Positions 35,401-45,232 of a DNA stretch of 64,000 bases are shown here, in pieces. The stretch spans positions 1,178,001 to 1,242,000 of the forward strand of contig NZ_LT670848.1 in NCBI RefSeq assembly GCF_900142975.1. The letters are read 5' to 3'. The notes beneath the pieces were generated by a model. That model did no database searches. It had not been told where the DNA came from and saw only the letters and a program-made list of their open reading frames with translations. The first letter of the stretch is position 1, and each line of letters opens with the position of its first letter. This DNA comes from Salegentibacter salegens. Lineage in GTDB: Bacteria; Bacteroidota; Bacteroidia; Flavobacteriales; Flavobacteriaceae. Made by a program: the position numbers and the translations under genes.

Positions 35401-35529
35401 GATTACACAGGTCTTGATCCAGAGGTAGATACCAATAAAGCACTAAATAATGTTCCTTCGGCCGGTATAGATTATACCGCATACCCGAGACCAACAACAG
35501 TGACTTTTGGTTTAAATGCATCATTTTAA
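32443..35529 (+). CDS. SusC/RagA-type TonB-linked outer-membrane transporter
   Basis: A 1028-residue outer-membrane importer. The order is: signal peptide (about 1-23, ending VQAQ), carboxypeptidase-regulatory-like domain (TITGTVTDGEMPLPGVNVVV), plug domain with VVIGYGNVERRDATGAVS, IRIRGTTSV and VLKDASATAIYGSRGANGVV, then the barrel to the C-terminal aromatic residue (VTFGLNASF). It lacks the extended N-terminal signalling domain of FecA-like receptors, so control is more likely through the LacI-type operator upstream. It pairs with the SusD-like lipoprotein nine bases downstream. The substrate is unknown; no CAZyme is encoded nearby. Confidence 0.95.
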   Translation: MKQRLLKIGLFLFAIFSFGFVQAQETITGTVTDGEMPLPGVNVVVKGTSNGTVTDFDGNYSLNDVPGDGVLVFSFVGYAQQEISVDGRTTINATMAEDASALSEVVVIGYGNVERRDATGAVSTVSSEEFNQGVISSPEELIQGKTAGLQVTTSSGEPGAGVNIRIRGTTSVRGGNNPLFVVDGVPLAGDEVSAGGDDVGFGSSSSKNPLNFLNPSDIESMSVLKDASATAIYGSRGANGVVIITTKDGRGDKGRLNYSTNLGIATPANEFDLLNREEFLDAAESYGGNREDLDFGGNTDWQDEITRSAFSQVHNLSYSNSYTGGNYRVSGNYTNQNGIIENSSMERLTGRLNLTHRLLDDKLKLNLQSTIARVNDERAPISDNAGAQGDLLGTAYFANPTYPADPEFTPGGDFINPLALLKYNQDETETDRVLLNLSADYKILPELSAKVALGYDESNSYRGAALSGDIAGVGSGVPGNGRGYINEINSTNRLMELTVNYEKQFENSKFTALAGYSFQDFSRSGITVSGFGFSTGDMDAMIDELQAGRDAIEGSIDGAYQQYGYTGEDIFVNRLFPEIATDNVANPGNIAASAIAGDRFDVTDELQSFFTRLNYELAGKYLFTATLRADGSTRFGGNNQYGYFPSGAFAWQIGDEDFIPEAISTLKLRLGYGVTGNQEIPYNQYEQRERWAGFGINNGGGIDAPGTTLVSFANPNLQWEETSQSNIGLDYGFMNDRLSGSLDFYYKNTTDLLIQVFSAQPSPQPFVFQNLDANVINKGVEFAIDYDIIQQEDLFWNFGFNIAYNDNMVEDFDGVIDTGEISGQGLTGAFAQRLVGGQPLFSYFLREFEGFDETGQSIYPNGDVQQFVGKSALPTTNLGISTSVEYLNWDLSAFLTGQFGHYIYNNTENAFFTAGAIGNGRNVTQNVIGNGESNLNAPDVSTRFLEKGDFLRMQNLTLGYNFDIAEESLFNTLRLSLTGQNLFVITDYTGLDPEVDTNKALNNVPSAGIDYTAYPRPTTVTFGLNASF

Positions 35530-35538
35530 AAAAGTATT

Positions 35539-37128
35539 ATGAAAAGGAGTATTTTAAAAATAACACTAGCTACTTTAGGAGTTCTAAGTATCGCGTCCTG
35601 TACCGATCTGGAGCTTGAAGATACCGACTCGGTAACCCGTGAATCATCAGATGGTGGATTTGACGGAGTAAGTAACGTAGAAGGCTCAATAAATAACGCG
35701 TATAATACCATCCAGGGACATTTACAAACCCAGGAAAATTTATATGCCTTACAGGAAGCCACATCAGATGAATTATTAATTCCCACCAGGGGAACTGACT
35801 GGGGAGACAATGGAGTTTGGAGAACTTTGCACCAGCACACCTGGGATGCTACTCACCCTTATCTTTTAAATACATGGAACAACTTTAATTCCAGTGTATT
35901 TTCCCTAAGCGAAATTATTGAAACCCCGGAAGCAAGTGCAGCCCAGGTTGCAGAAGCCAAAGTCTTAAGGGCTTTCAGTATGTACTGGATAATAGATTTA
36001 TTCGGCCAGGTTCCCTTTAGAGGTGTAGATGAAGGTCCCGATGTAAGCCCAATGGTAATGTCACGGGCTGAAGCTTTTGACTTTGCGATGAACGATCTTG
36101 AAGAAGCTTTGCCGGAATTGCCAGCCAATGGACCGGGAGCGGATACCGATAGAGCTTCTAAGGCTCTTGCGAACTTTCTACTGGCTAAATTGTACTTAAA
36201 TAAACATATTTATTTAGGTACAGGAGCGCCGGCTGCTGAAGATATGACTGAAGTGGTTACTCACGTGGATGCTATTGCTGAAAATGGATTTGCACTTCAA
36301 AGTGGATTCTTCGAGATTTTTGAACCTGATGTAGATGTTTCTGATACTGAGATAATTTTTAGAACTAATTACGGTGCCGATGCACGTATGTGGAGTACCT
36401 TACACTATAACCAGGGAACGCCCGGACAACAAGCAGGAGGATGGAATGGTTTTTCAACTTTAGCTGAATTTTATGACCTTTTTGAAGGAGATCCCGAAGT
36501 TAACGTACCGGGTTCAGGCCAGGAAGAACGTAGAGGTTTTGTACCTACTTCAGGGAATACTGCGGGAGAAGGTGATTTAGATGATGACGACGACGGAATG
36601 GAAGATGGATCTTATATAGGATATGGATTTCTAATAAACCAGCAATATGCTTTGGATGGATCAGAATTAAGCGACAGGACTGGAAACCCATTGGTTTACA
36701 CTAAAGAATTGCCAGGTCTTGTAGGTAACAATGAGAGAACCGGTATTAGATTACTTAAATACCACCCATCAGATGGGGCTTATCCGGGTAATTTAATTGT
36801 TTTCCGTTATGCTGATGCCCACCTTATGAAGGCTGAAGCTATTCACCGTGGAGGAACATCTGGCGAATCTGCTTTAAGCTTAGTAAACGAGTTACGGGAA
36901 CTAAGAGAAGCTACTCCGTTAGAAAGTCTAACAGATCAGGATTTACTTGACGAAAGAGGTCGTGAACTTTATATGGAATTCACCAGGAGACAGGATCAAA
37001 TTAGATTTGGTACTTATACCGATACGTGGAGCTTTAAAGATAACACAGAAGCTTTTAGAGTATTGTTTCCAATACCTTCAACAGCCTTGACTTCTAATCC
37101 TAATTTAGAACAAAACGAAGGTTACTAA
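35539..37128 (+). CDS. RagB/SusD-family substrate-binding lipoprotein
   Basis: A 529-residue surface lipoprotein (SPII signal, Cys21 in SIASCTD). The helical TPR-like SusD fold is marked by ALQEATSDELLIPTRGTDWG, AEAKVLRAFSMYWIIDLFGQ, ALANFLLAKLYLNK, and the C-terminal RYADAHLMKAEAIHRGG and ERGRELYMEFTRRQDQIRF. It should form the lid of the SusC-like transporter. A DDDDDGMEDG acidic stretch at about 350 may bind calcium. It is followed by a hairpin and a gap, so transcription of the next genes may be partly separate. Confidence 0.93.
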   Translation: MKRSILKITLATLGVLSIASCTDLELEDTDSVTRESSDGGFDGVSNVEGSINNAYNTIQGHLQTQENLYALQEATSDELLIPTRGTDWGDNGVWRTLHQHTWDATHPYLLNTWNNFNSSVFSLSEIIETPEASAAQVAEAKVLRAFSMYWIIDLFGQVPFRGVDEGPDVSPMVMSRAEAFDFAMNDLEEALPELPANGPGADTDRASKALANFLLAKLYLNKHIYLGTGAPAAEDMTEVVTHVDAIAENGFALQSGFFEIFEPDVDVSDTEIIFRTNYGADARMWSTLHYNQGTPGQQAGGWNGFSTLAEFYDLFEGDPEVNVPGSGQEERRGFVPTSGNTAGEGDLDDDDDGMEDGSYIGYGFLINQQYALDGSELSDRTGNPLVYTKELPGLVGNNERTGIRLLKYHPSDGAYPGNLIVFRYADAHLMKAEAIHRGGTSGESALSLVNELRELREATPLESLTDQDLLDERGRELYMEFTRRQDQIRFGTYTDTWSFKDNTEAFRVLFPIPSTALTSNPNLEQNEGY

Positions 37129-37150
37129 TTACTTGAATTAGTTTTTATAA

Positions 37151-37189
37151 AAAAGAGGCTATTAATGCATTGCATTTTTAGTCTCTTTT
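37151..37189 (+). terminator. Terminator after the SusD gene
   Basis: AAAAGAGGCTA pairs with TAGTCTCTTTT (one mismatch), with an inner AATGCA/TGCATT stem, then a T-rich tail. Confidence 0.65.
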
Positions 37190-37268
37190 CTTTTAGACTC
37201 CTAAAACCTTCTTAAAATTTGTTTAAATTGCCAATCAAAATAGCCTCCCTTCAAACCTGTTTTTCTCA

Positions 37269-40200
37269 ATGAAAATCAATTCTCATTTATCTTTTCTTTC
37301 AACTTTAAGTTTAATCTTTATTATTCTGTTTTTCAACGCATGTACAGAAGATAAGGCGCAACATAAATTACCGGAAGAAAAAGAAAATCAAGATGCATTA
37401 TTCTCTAAATTGTCCCCTCAAGAAACAGGCATCAATTTTGAAAATAAAATAACCAATACAAAAGATTTCAACATTTTTCGATATAGAAATTTTTACAATG
37501 GCGCTGGGGTAGGCATTGGGGATATTAATAACGATGGTTTGCCTGATATTTATTTAACCTCCAATCTTGGTGAAAATAAACTCTACCTAAATAAAGGCGA
37601 TTTTAAATTTGAAGATATTACCGAAAGCTCTCGCACTGCGGGAATAAAAAACTGGAGTACCGGTGTGAGTATGGTAGATATTAATCACGACGGATTTCTG
37701 GATATTTATGTTAGCAATGCCGGAAATATTGAAGGAGCCGATCGTAAGAATGAACTTTTTATAAATAATGGCGATCTTACCTTTACTGAAAACGCGGCTT
37801 CCTATAATTTAGATGAAAACGGGTTTACAACCCACGCTGCTTTTTTTGATTATGATGGCGACGGAGACCTCGATGTATATATACTTAACAATAGTTTTAT
37901 TCCGGTTTCCAGCCTAAGTTTTAATAATAAACGGGATCTTAGAAGTGAAGATTGGGATTTGCCCGAAATCTTTAAAGGTGGAGGCGATAAATTACTTCGT
38001 AACGATAACGGAAAATTTACCGATGTAAGTAAAGAAGCAGGGATCTATGGAAGTTTAATTGGTTTCGGACTTGGAGTTACCGTTGGTGATGTTAATAACG
38101 ATCAACTCCCCGATCTCTATATTTCTAACGATTTCTATGAACGTGATTACCTTTATATCAATAATGGGGATGGTACTTTTACTGAAGATATTAAAAACCG
38201 TGTTTCTCATTTAAGTCTTTCGTCGATGGGTGCAGATATGGCCGATATAAATAACGATGCCCGCCCCGAGATCTTTGTCACCGATATGCTTCCTGAAAGT
38301 GATAAACGCCTTAAAGAAACCTCAGATTTTGAACGCTTTGATATTTATAAACTCAAAGAGAGCAGGGATTTCTATCATCAATTCATGCAAAACACGCTGC
38401 AGCTTAATACGGGGAACAATAATTTTAAGGAAATAGCATTTCATAGTGATGTGGCCCAAACCGATTGGAGTTGGGGCGCCTTAATTTTTGATATGGATAA
38501 TGATGGCTTTAAAGATATTTATGTAAGCAATGGTATTTACCACGATCTTACCAACCAGGATTTTATGGATTTCTTTGCCAACGACATCCTTCAGGAAATG
38601 GTGATAACAGGTAAGAAAAAAGAATTTGATTCTATTTTAAATGAGATGCCCAGCAATCCTATTCCCAATTATGCTTTTCAGAATAATGCCGATCTTACTT
38701 TTGAAGATAAAACCCGGGATTGGGGTTTAAATGAACCCAGCTTTTCTAACGGTTCTGCATACGCCGATCTAGACAACGATGGGGATCTTGACCTTGTGGT
38801 TAACAACGTGAATCAGGAAATATTCATTTATAAAAATCGATCATCAGAGAAATTAGAAAATAATTACCTGAAATTAAATCTAAAAGGTAAGGACAAGAAT
38901 ACTTTTGCCATTGGTAGTAAGGCCCTACTCTACCTCAATAATCAGGTGCTTTCTCAAGAATTAATTCCTACTCGAGGTTTTCAATCTTCCATAGATTACA
39001 GCCTTACATTTGGCCTTGGAAAAGCTAAAAAAATAGATTCGCTTAGAATTATCTGGCCAGATAGAACTACACAGCTTCTTGAAAATCCAAAGATTAATAC
39101 CACTTTAGAACTAAATCAAACTAAAGCTAATTCCACTTATAGCCTGAAACAACAGCAAAATCTACCTATTCTTACTGAAATAAATACAAAGCTTCAAACG
39201 CATAAAGAAAATAATTATATAGATTACGATTATGAAGGTCTAATACCAAAAATGTTATCGCGTGAAGGCCCGGCATTAGCTGTAGCCGATATAAACGAAG
39301 ACGGAAATGAGGATTTTTATTTAGGAGGCGCAAAAGGCCAGGCCGGAGTACTATATCTGCAAAGCAATTCAGGAGATTTCACTAAAAAAAAGCTTGACAT
39401 TTTTAATACCGATGCAAGTTTCGAAGACACCTATGCTGTATTTGCCGATGTAAATGGAGATAACAAACCAGATCTTATAGTAGGTTCAGGCGGGAATGAG
39501 GCAAATGTTAGTAAAGAAATTTTCCGCAATAGAATTTACCTGAATCAGGGAAATAACAATTTTAAGCTCTCAAATTTTAACTTACCAAATACCGGCCATA
39601 ATACTGCGGTTATCGCAACTTACGATTTTGATACCGATGGTGATTTAGATTTATTTATAGGAAGCAGGAACGTACCCGGAATTTTCGGTATAAATCCGAA
39701 ACATCAATTACTGGAAAACGATGGAAACGGCAGTTTTAAAGATGTAACCGATGCCAAAGCTTATATTCTCAATGACCTCGGGATGATTACCGATGCCACC
39801 TGGGAAGACACTAACGGGGATGGTAAAAAAGACCTCGTGTTAACCGGGGATTGGATGGCGCCGAAAATCCTGCAAAACAATAAAGGATCATTTAAATTAA
39901 TAGAAACCAACCTTGAAGAATTTTCCGGCAGCTGGACATCCCTCTCGGTTCTTGATATAAATGAAGATGAAATCCCAGATTTTATTTTAGGGAACCGGGG
40001 CACCAATTCATTTTATCAAACTTCAGCTGAAAATCCAGTTAAGGTTTATATTAACGATTTTGATAATAACGGCACCATAGAACAAATCTTTACCCGAAAT
40101 ATTGATGGAAAAGATGTTCCAATTCATTTAAGAAGAGAACTGGCTGGTCAAATTTCAGCAATAAAAAAGCAGAATCTAAAATTTTCAGAATATGCTACAA

Positions 40201-40643
40201 AGTCTATACAAGAACTTTTTCCCGAAAAAGTTATCGATAATTCTATCGTAAAAGAAATTACAACTTTTAAAAGTTTTCTTGCTTTAAATAATGCTGAAGG
40301 CAATTATGAGTTTAAAGAACTTCCTACCGAGGCGCAGTTATCGAGTATTCACGCGATTGAACATTTAATTACTAAAAATGGCAATAAATACTTTTTACTC
40401 GCCGGAAATAATTTTAATTTAAAACCTCAATTCGGTCGTCTAGATGCCGGTAAAGGACTTCTTTTAAAAGTGAAAAAAAACGGAAACATGGAGATTATTT
40501 CTTCAGAAAAATCAGGCTTTTTAGTTGAAGGGGAAGTGAAGTACATCAGGAAAATTGCCAATAAAAATGGAGAAATCTTAATTCTTGTAGCGGTAAATAA
40601 TCAGGAACCCAAAATATTTAAATTTGATGAAAAAGCCTTGTAG
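37269..40643 (+). CDS. Giant FG-GAP/VCBS-repeat lipoprotein with UnbV domain (paralogue 1)
   Basis: A 1124-residue lipoprotein (Cys25 in FFNACTED). The first half is a run of FG-GAP/VCBS beta-propeller blades with calcium-site motifs such as GDINNDGLPDIYL (about 84-96), FDYDGDGDLDVYI and DMDNDGFKDIYV. An ASPIC/UnbV domain (about 530-615; RGFQSSIDYSLTFGLG, then IIWPDRTTQ) follows, then a second propeller. Such proteins lie on the surface of marine Bacteroidota, often beside SusCD pairs; no enzymatic role is proven. It overlaps its paralogue by 17 bases. No catalytic residues were recognised. Confidence 0.88.
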   Translation: MKINSHLSFLSTLSLIFIILFFNACTEDKAQHKLPEEKENQDALFSKLSPQETGINFENKITNTKDFNIFRYRNFYNGAGVGIGDINNDGLPDIYLTSNLGENKLYLNKGDFKFEDITESSRTAGIKNWSTGVSMVDINHDGFLDIYVSNAGNIEGADRKNELFINNGDLTFTENAASYNLDENGFTTHAAFFDYDGDGDLDVYILNNSFIPVSSLSFNNKRDLRSEDWDLPEIFKGGGDKLLRNDNGKFTDVSKEAGIYGSLIGFGLGVTVGDVNNDQLPDLYISNDFYERDYLYINNGDGTFTEDIKNRVSHLSLSSMGADMADINNDARPEIFVTDMLPESDKRLKETSDFERFDIYKLKESRDFYHQFMQNTLQLNTGNNNFKEIAFHSDVAQTDWSWGALIFDMDNDGFKDIYVSNGIYHDLTNQDFMDFFANDILQEMVITGKKKEFDSILNEMPSNPIPNYAFQNNADLTFEDKTRDWGLNEPSFSNGSAYADLDNDGDLDLVVNNVNQEIFIYKNRSSEKLENNYLKLNLKGKDKNTFAIGSKALLYLNNQVLSQELIPTRGFQSSIDYSLTFGLGKAKKIDSLRIIWPDRTTQLLENPKINTTLELNQTKANSTYSLKQQQNLPILTEINTKLQTHKENNYIDYDYEGLIPKMLSREGPALAVADINEDGNEDFYLGGAKGQAGVLYLQSNSGDFTKKKLDIFNTDASFEDTYAVFADVNGDNKPDLIVGSGGNEANVSKEIFRNRIYLNQGNNNFKLSNFNLPNTGHNTAVIATYDFDTDGDLDLFIGSRNVPGIFGINPKHQLLENDGNGSFKDVTDAKAYILNDLGMITDATWEDTNGDGKKDLVLTGDWMAPKILQNNKGSFKLIETNLEEFSGSWTSLSVLDINEDEIPDFILGNRGTNSFYQTSAENPVKVYINDFDNNGTIEQIFTRNIDGKDVPIHLRRELAGQISAIKKQNLKFSEYATKSIQELFPEKVIDNSIVKEITTFKSFLALNNAEGNYEFKELPTEAQLSSIHAIEHLITKNGNKYFLLAGNNFNLKPQFGRLDAGKGLLLKVKKNGNMEIISSEKSGFLVEGEVKYIRKIANKNGEILILVAVNNQEPKIFKFDEKAL

Positions 40644-43600
40644 CCTGATATTTTTACTGATCTTTTTCGTTTCCTGTGAACAAGAAAAAGCACCTGAAGA
40701 TTTTCTTTTTGAAAAACTTCCGGAAGAAACTACAGGTTTAAATTTTAGCAACAATCTTACCGAAACCAATGCCTTAAATATTTTAGATTACCTGTATTTC
40801 TACAATGGCGGTGGCGTTGCTGTTGGCGATATCAATAACGATGGCTTGCCCGATATTTATCTTACCGGAAACCAGGTAAATAACAAGCTTTTTCTCAATA
40901 AAGGAAAGATGCAGTTTGAAGATATTACCGAAAAGGCAGGGGTTTCAGGAGAATCAGACTGGAATACAGGTGTGGTTATGGCCGATGTGAATGCCGATGG
41001 TTTCCTGGATATTTATGTGTGTGCCGTTTCGGGAATTAACGGTTTAAACGGAATAAACGAATTATTCATCAATAATGGCGATGGCACTTTTACTGAAAAA
41101 GCGGAAGAATTCGGATTAGATTTTAAAAATTATTCTTCAACGGCTGCTTTTTTCGATTTTGACAATGATGGCGATTTGGATATGTACCTCCTAAATCACG
41201 CCGTACACACAGTAAACACTTACGGCCCGGCCGATATTCGCAATAAGCGCATTGCAGAAAGTGGCGATAAACTTTTAAGAAATGATAACGGTAAATTTAT
41301 TGATATAAGTGAAGAAGCCGGAATTTACGGAGGCGCAAATGGTTATGGGCTCGGTCTTGCTACTGCCGACTTTAATAATGATGGCTTTACAGATATTTAT
41401 GTGAGTAACGATTTTCACGAAGACGATTATTATTATTTGAATAATGGCAATGGTACTTTTACCGAAACCCTAAAATCAAAATTTGGTCATGTAAGTCGGT
41501 TTTCTATGGGAAATGACGCCGCCGATGTAAATAACGACGGTTTTATTGATATGCTTAGCCTGGATATGCTCCCTCAAGATGAAAAGGTTTTAAAAGCCTC
41601 TGTAAGTGACGATCCCCGAGATCTGGATAAACTTAAAACCGAAGAATTAGGCTATCACTACCAGTATGCCAGGAATATGCTGCAAATAAATCAGCAGGGA
41701 GAATATTTTCAGGAAACAGGGCTTTTAAGCGGGATTGCTGCTACCGATTGGAGTTGGGCTCCCCTATTCGCAGATTTTGACCAGGATGGCTTCCAGGACC
41801 TGTATATCGCCACCGGGATACCTAAACGCCCCAACGATCTAGATTATATAAAATATGTTTCCAGTAACCAGATTCAGAAAAAAATAAATAATACCCGTTT
41901 GGTAGATAATGAAGCCTTAGAGATGATGCCTTCGGGTAAAGTGCACAATTATGTTTTTAAAGGTTCTGCCAGCCTAAATTTCACCGATCAATCGGGGAAA
42001 TGGATGGCTCGAGATTCTGTGATCTCCACAGGAATTGCTTATGGCGACCTGGACAATGATGGAGATTTAGATATTGTAAGTAACAATATTAATGCAAATG
42101 CGAATATTTATGAAAACCAGTCAGACTCGACTTCGGCATATTTAAAATTATCTTTTAACCTGAAAGATAAAAATACCTTCGGGATTGGCACCAAGGCAAT
42201 TGCCTGGCAGGATGGAAAAATGCAAACCCGCCAGCTTTATAATTCAAAAGGCTTCCAGTCTTCATCAGAACCTATTATTCATTTTGGATTTCCAAAGCAA
42301 GAAAAGTTAGATTCTTTATTAATTATCTGGCCAGATAATACCTTTCAGAAAGAATTTCAGCTTGAAATAAATCAGCATTTAGAAATAAGCCAAAATCAAA
42401 ATCTTGAAGAGATTGATTATAAAAAGCTTTTTCCTGCCCCATCACCCTGGTTTGAGAAAATTGATTCTTTAGGCGGAATTAACTTTAATCACAAAGAAAA
42501 TAGATATACCGATTTTGACCGTCAAAAATTGATCCCTTACCAAATTTCAGATCGAGGACCGGCAGTTGCGGTTGGAGATTTGAACGCTGATGGTTTGGAT
42601 GATATTTACTTCGGAAATTCAAAATTTGAACCCGCAGAAATTTATTTTCAGCAGAAGAACACCTTTAAAAAACAGGATTTTCAACTTTTGAAAGAAGATG
42701 AAAAAACCGAAAATACTTCAGCATTTATCACCGATCTTAATCAGGATAATAAGAATGAACTTTTTGTCACTTCAGGTGGTGGGGAATTCTACGGTGAGGC
42801 TGATGCTTTATTGGATAAAATTTATTCTGTTGAAAATGGGGAACTAACGGCTAAGGAATTGCCCCAATATTTTGAAAATACTTCGGTGGTTAAAGTTAGT
42901 GATCTAGACGGCGATGGCGATCTAGATATTTTTGTAGGCGGCGCCGCGGTTTCTAACGACTTTGGCAAACTACCTTCCTCCTATTTACTCTTTAATGAAA
43001 ACGGTAAATTCAGGATTCAGAAAAATCCTGAACTCGAAAAAGCTGGAATGGTAACCGATGCAATTTGGACTGATTTTGACGAAGATGGCCTTGACGATTT
43101 AATCGTGATTGGAGAATGGATGTCGCCAAAATTTTTCAGAAATAATAACGGGACTTTAGAGAATACTACAGCAAAAATGCTGGATAAAGAACTAAACGGG
43201 CTGTGGCAAACAATTATTCCTTTTGATATAAATAACGACGGGAAAATGGATTATTTACTCGGAAACTGGGGCTTAAACACCAAATTTCCTGCTTCAAAAG
43301 AATTTCCGTTAAAAATGTATTATTCAGATTTCGACAAAAACGGAAGTACAGAAACAATTATAGCCTATGCTAAAAATCAAAAATATTATCCTGCAAATGG
43401 ACTCGATGAGCTGGTAGGACAACTTTCATATTTGCGTAAGAAGTTCCCGGAGTACAAGGATTTTGCCGGGAAAACTATAGAAGATATTTTTGAGAAAGAA
43501 GTGCTACAAAAAGCTAAATTACTGAAAGTGCACACAATGGCTTCAGGATATTTGCTAAATCAGGATGGAAAGTTTATTTTTAACCGCTTTCAAAATGCAC

Positions 43601-43893
43601 TGCAGGTAGCCCCTATTTTAGCCTTTTTAAAAGCCGATTTTAATAAAGATAATCAGGATGAAGTATTGGTTGCCGGGAATTATTTTGGAATAACCCCATA
43701 TCACGGGAGGTTTGATGGAATGGCTGGAAATATGATCACGCAAAATGGAGAAATTCTGGAAAGTGTTGAGCTGGGAATAAATCTTACCCAAAAGAGCGTG
43801 AGGAGCCTTGATTTAATTAATTTTAAGGGGATTGATTATCTTATGGTGAGCCTGAATAATGGCAAACCTGAATTTTATAAATTGAAGAAGTAA
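40627..43893 (+). CDS. Giant FG-GAP/VCBS-repeat lipoprotein with UnbV domain (paralogue 2)
   Basis: A 1088-residue paralogue of the previous protein with the same domain order: lipid Cys17 (FFVSCEQ), FG-GAP blades (GDINNDGLPDIYL, FDFDNDGDLDMYL, FDQDGFQDLYIA), UnbV domain about 500-590 (KGFQSSSEPIIHFGF, then LIIWPDN), and second propeller (SDLDGDGDLDIFVGG). I start at ATG 40627, inside the end of the upstream gene; an in-frame TTG directly before it is less likely. The 17-base overlap indicates translational coupling. The two may form a heteromer or bind two related ligands; this is inference. Confidence 0.88.
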   Translation: MKKPCSLIFLLIFFVSCEQEKAPEDFLFEKLPEETTGLNFSNNLTETNALNILDYLYFYNGGGVAVGDINNDGLPDIYLTGNQVNNKLFLNKGKMQFEDITEKAGVSGESDWNTGVVMADVNADGFLDIYVCAVSGINGLNGINELFINNGDGTFTEKAEEFGLDFKNYSSTAAFFDFDNDGDLDMYLLNHAVHTVNTYGPADIRNKRIAESGDKLLRNDNGKFIDISEEAGIYGGANGYGLGLATADFNNDGFTDIYVSNDFHEDDYYYLNNGNGTFTETLKSKFGHVSRFSMGNDAADVNNDGFIDMLSLDMLPQDEKVLKASVSDDPRDLDKLKTEELGYHYQYARNMLQINQQGEYFQETGLLSGIAATDWSWAPLFADFDQDGFQDLYIATGIPKRPNDLDYIKYVSSNQIQKKINNTRLVDNEALEMMPSGKVHNYVFKGSASLNFTDQSGKWMARDSVISTGIAYGDLDNDGDLDIVSNNINANANIYENQSDSTSAYLKLSFNLKDKNTFGIGTKAIAWQDGKMQTRQLYNSKGFQSSSEPIIHFGFPKQEKLDSLLIIWPDNTFQKEFQLEINQHLEISQNQNLEEIDYKKLFPAPSPWFEKIDSLGGINFNHKENRYTDFDRQKLIPYQISDRGPAVAVGDLNADGLDDIYFGNSKFEPAEIYFQQKNTFKKQDFQLLKEDEKTENTSAFITDLNQDNKNELFVTSGGGEFYGEADALLDKIYSVENGELTAKELPQYFENTSVVKVSDLDGDGDLDIFVGGAAVSNDFGKLPSSYLLFNENGKFRIQKNPELEKAGMVTDAIWTDFDEDGLDDLIVIGEWMSPKFFRNNNGTLENTTAKMLDKELNGLWQTIIPFDINNDGKMDYLLGNWGLNTKFPASKEFPLKMYYSDFDKNGSTETIIAYAKNQKYYPANGLDELVGQLSYLRKKFPEYKDFAGKTIEDIFEKEVLQKAKLLKVHTMASGYLLNQDGKFIFNRFQNALQVAPILAFLKADFNKDNQDEVLVAGNYFGITPYHGRFDGMAGNMITQNGEILESVELGINLTQKSVRSLDLINFKGIDYLMVSLNNGKPEFYKLKK

Positions 43894-45228
43894 ATGAAAA
43901 AAATATTTTATTTATTCATTTTTACCATAGTACTAACTTCCTGTGTTAAGGACGAAAAACCTATTGTGGTTACGGCTGAAAACTATCACCAAACGGTAGA
44001 TAAGATCACCGAAATTATGGTTCACGATATCTTTTCGCCCCCCGTTGCCAGCCGCATTTATGCCTATTCTAACCTGGCCGCTTATCAAATTATGCGACAG
44101 GAAAATAAAGATTTAATAGATTTTACTTCAAAATTTGAAGAGCTGAAGCCAATCCCTAAAGCCGACACTACTGCCAACATCAATTTTAAGCTGGCAGCCC
44201 TAATTGCGAACATGGAAATTGGAAAAAAATTAATATTTTCTGAAGAACTACTTACCACCTATCGTGACAGCCTTTATACAGAGTGGAAGAGAACAAATGA
44301 AGAAGAATTCAATAATTCAAAAGATTATGGTTTAGCGGTTGCGCAACACCTATCTGAATGGATTGAAAAAGATAATTACAAAGAAACCCGCACTATGCCT
44401 AAATACTCTGTGTATAGTGACGATCCCGGCCGCTGGCAACCCACCCCACCCTCCTATATGGATGGTATTGAACCGCATTGGCCAAAAATAAGACCTTTTA
44501 CACTTGATTCTTCTTCCCAATTTAAACCGGCACCTCATCCCGAGTTTTCACTTAAGAAAGGAACAGCTTTTTACGATGAACTTGTTGAAGTTTATGAGAT
44601 TAAAAAAGAAATGGAGAAAACAGGTGATGATGCTGAAGAAGTGAAAATAGCCAAGTTTTGGGATTGTAATCCTTATGTTTCAACCCAAAGAGGCCATCTT
44701 ATGTTTGCTACCAAAAAAATTACTCCCGGCGGGCACTGGATGGGAATTTGTAAAATTGCTTCTAAAAAAGCCGACCTGGATTTTGCGCAAAGTTCTTATG
44801 CTTATACCGCAACTGCCATTGCCCTGGCAGACGGGTTTATAAGCTGTTGGGACGAAAAATATAGTAGCAACCTTGTTCGACCTGAAACATTAATTAATAA
44901 GTTTATAGACGATAATTGGAAGCCCGTGCTCCAAACTCCACCATTTCCTGAGTATTCCAGCGGGCATTCTGTGGTTTCGGGTGCAGCTTCTATCGTTCTT
45001 ACCAGGATCTTTGGAGATGATTTTAATTTTGAAGATGACACCGAGGTAAAATACGGATTACCAATAAGATCGTTTAATTCCTTTTCTCACGCAGCCAACG
45101 AAGCCGCTATAAGTAGATTATATGGCGGAATACATTATCGCTCTGCAGTAGAAAATGGTATTGTTCAGGGTCGAAATCTTGGTAACCACGTAGTAAAAAA
45201 CCTCAACATACAACCTCTCACCTACTAA
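43894..45228 (+). CDS. PAP2 / vanadium-dependent haloperoxidase-type lipoprotein
   Basis: A 444-residue lipoprotein (Cys17 in VLTSCVKD) of the acid phosphatase/vanadium haloperoxidase fold. All three phosphate/vanadate-site motifs are present: K-x6-RP with Lys322 and Arg329, SSGHS with Ser356, Gly357 and His358, and SR-x5-H with Arg408 and His414. It therefore looks catalytically intact, but the sequence cannot tell phosphatase from haloperoxidase. Its ATG follows directly on the stop codon of the UnbV paralogue, so it belongs to that operon and is probably displayed in the same compartment. Confidence 0.88.
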   Translation: MKKIFYLFIFTIVLTSCVKDEKPIVVTAENYHQTVDKITEIMVHDIFSPPVASRIYAYSNLAAYQIMRQENKDLIDFTSKFEELKPIPKADTTANINFKLAALIANMEIGKKLIFSEELLTTYRDSLYTEWKRTNEEEFNNSKDYGLAVAQHLSEWIEKDNYKETRTMPKYSVYSDDPGRWQPTPPSYMDGIEPHWPKIRPFTLDSSSQFKPAPHPEFSLKKGTAFYDELVEVYEIKKEMEKTGDDAEEVKIAKFWDCNPYVSTQRGHLMFATKKITPGGHWMGICKIASKKADLDFAQSSYAYTATAIALADGFISCWDEKYSSNLVRPETLINKFIDDNWKPVLQTPPFPEYSSGHSVVSGAASIVLTRIFGDDFNFEDDTEVKYGLPIRSFNSFSHAANEAAISRLYGGIHYRSAVENGIVQGRNLGNHVVKNLNIQPLTY

Positions 45229-45232
45229 TTTA

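Noticed and set aside
32443..37128. Polysaccharide utilisation locus in the strict sense
   Set aside because: A SusCD pair alone does not suffice; no glycoside hydrolase, lyase or sulfatase is encoded within reach, so the substrate should not be called a glycan.
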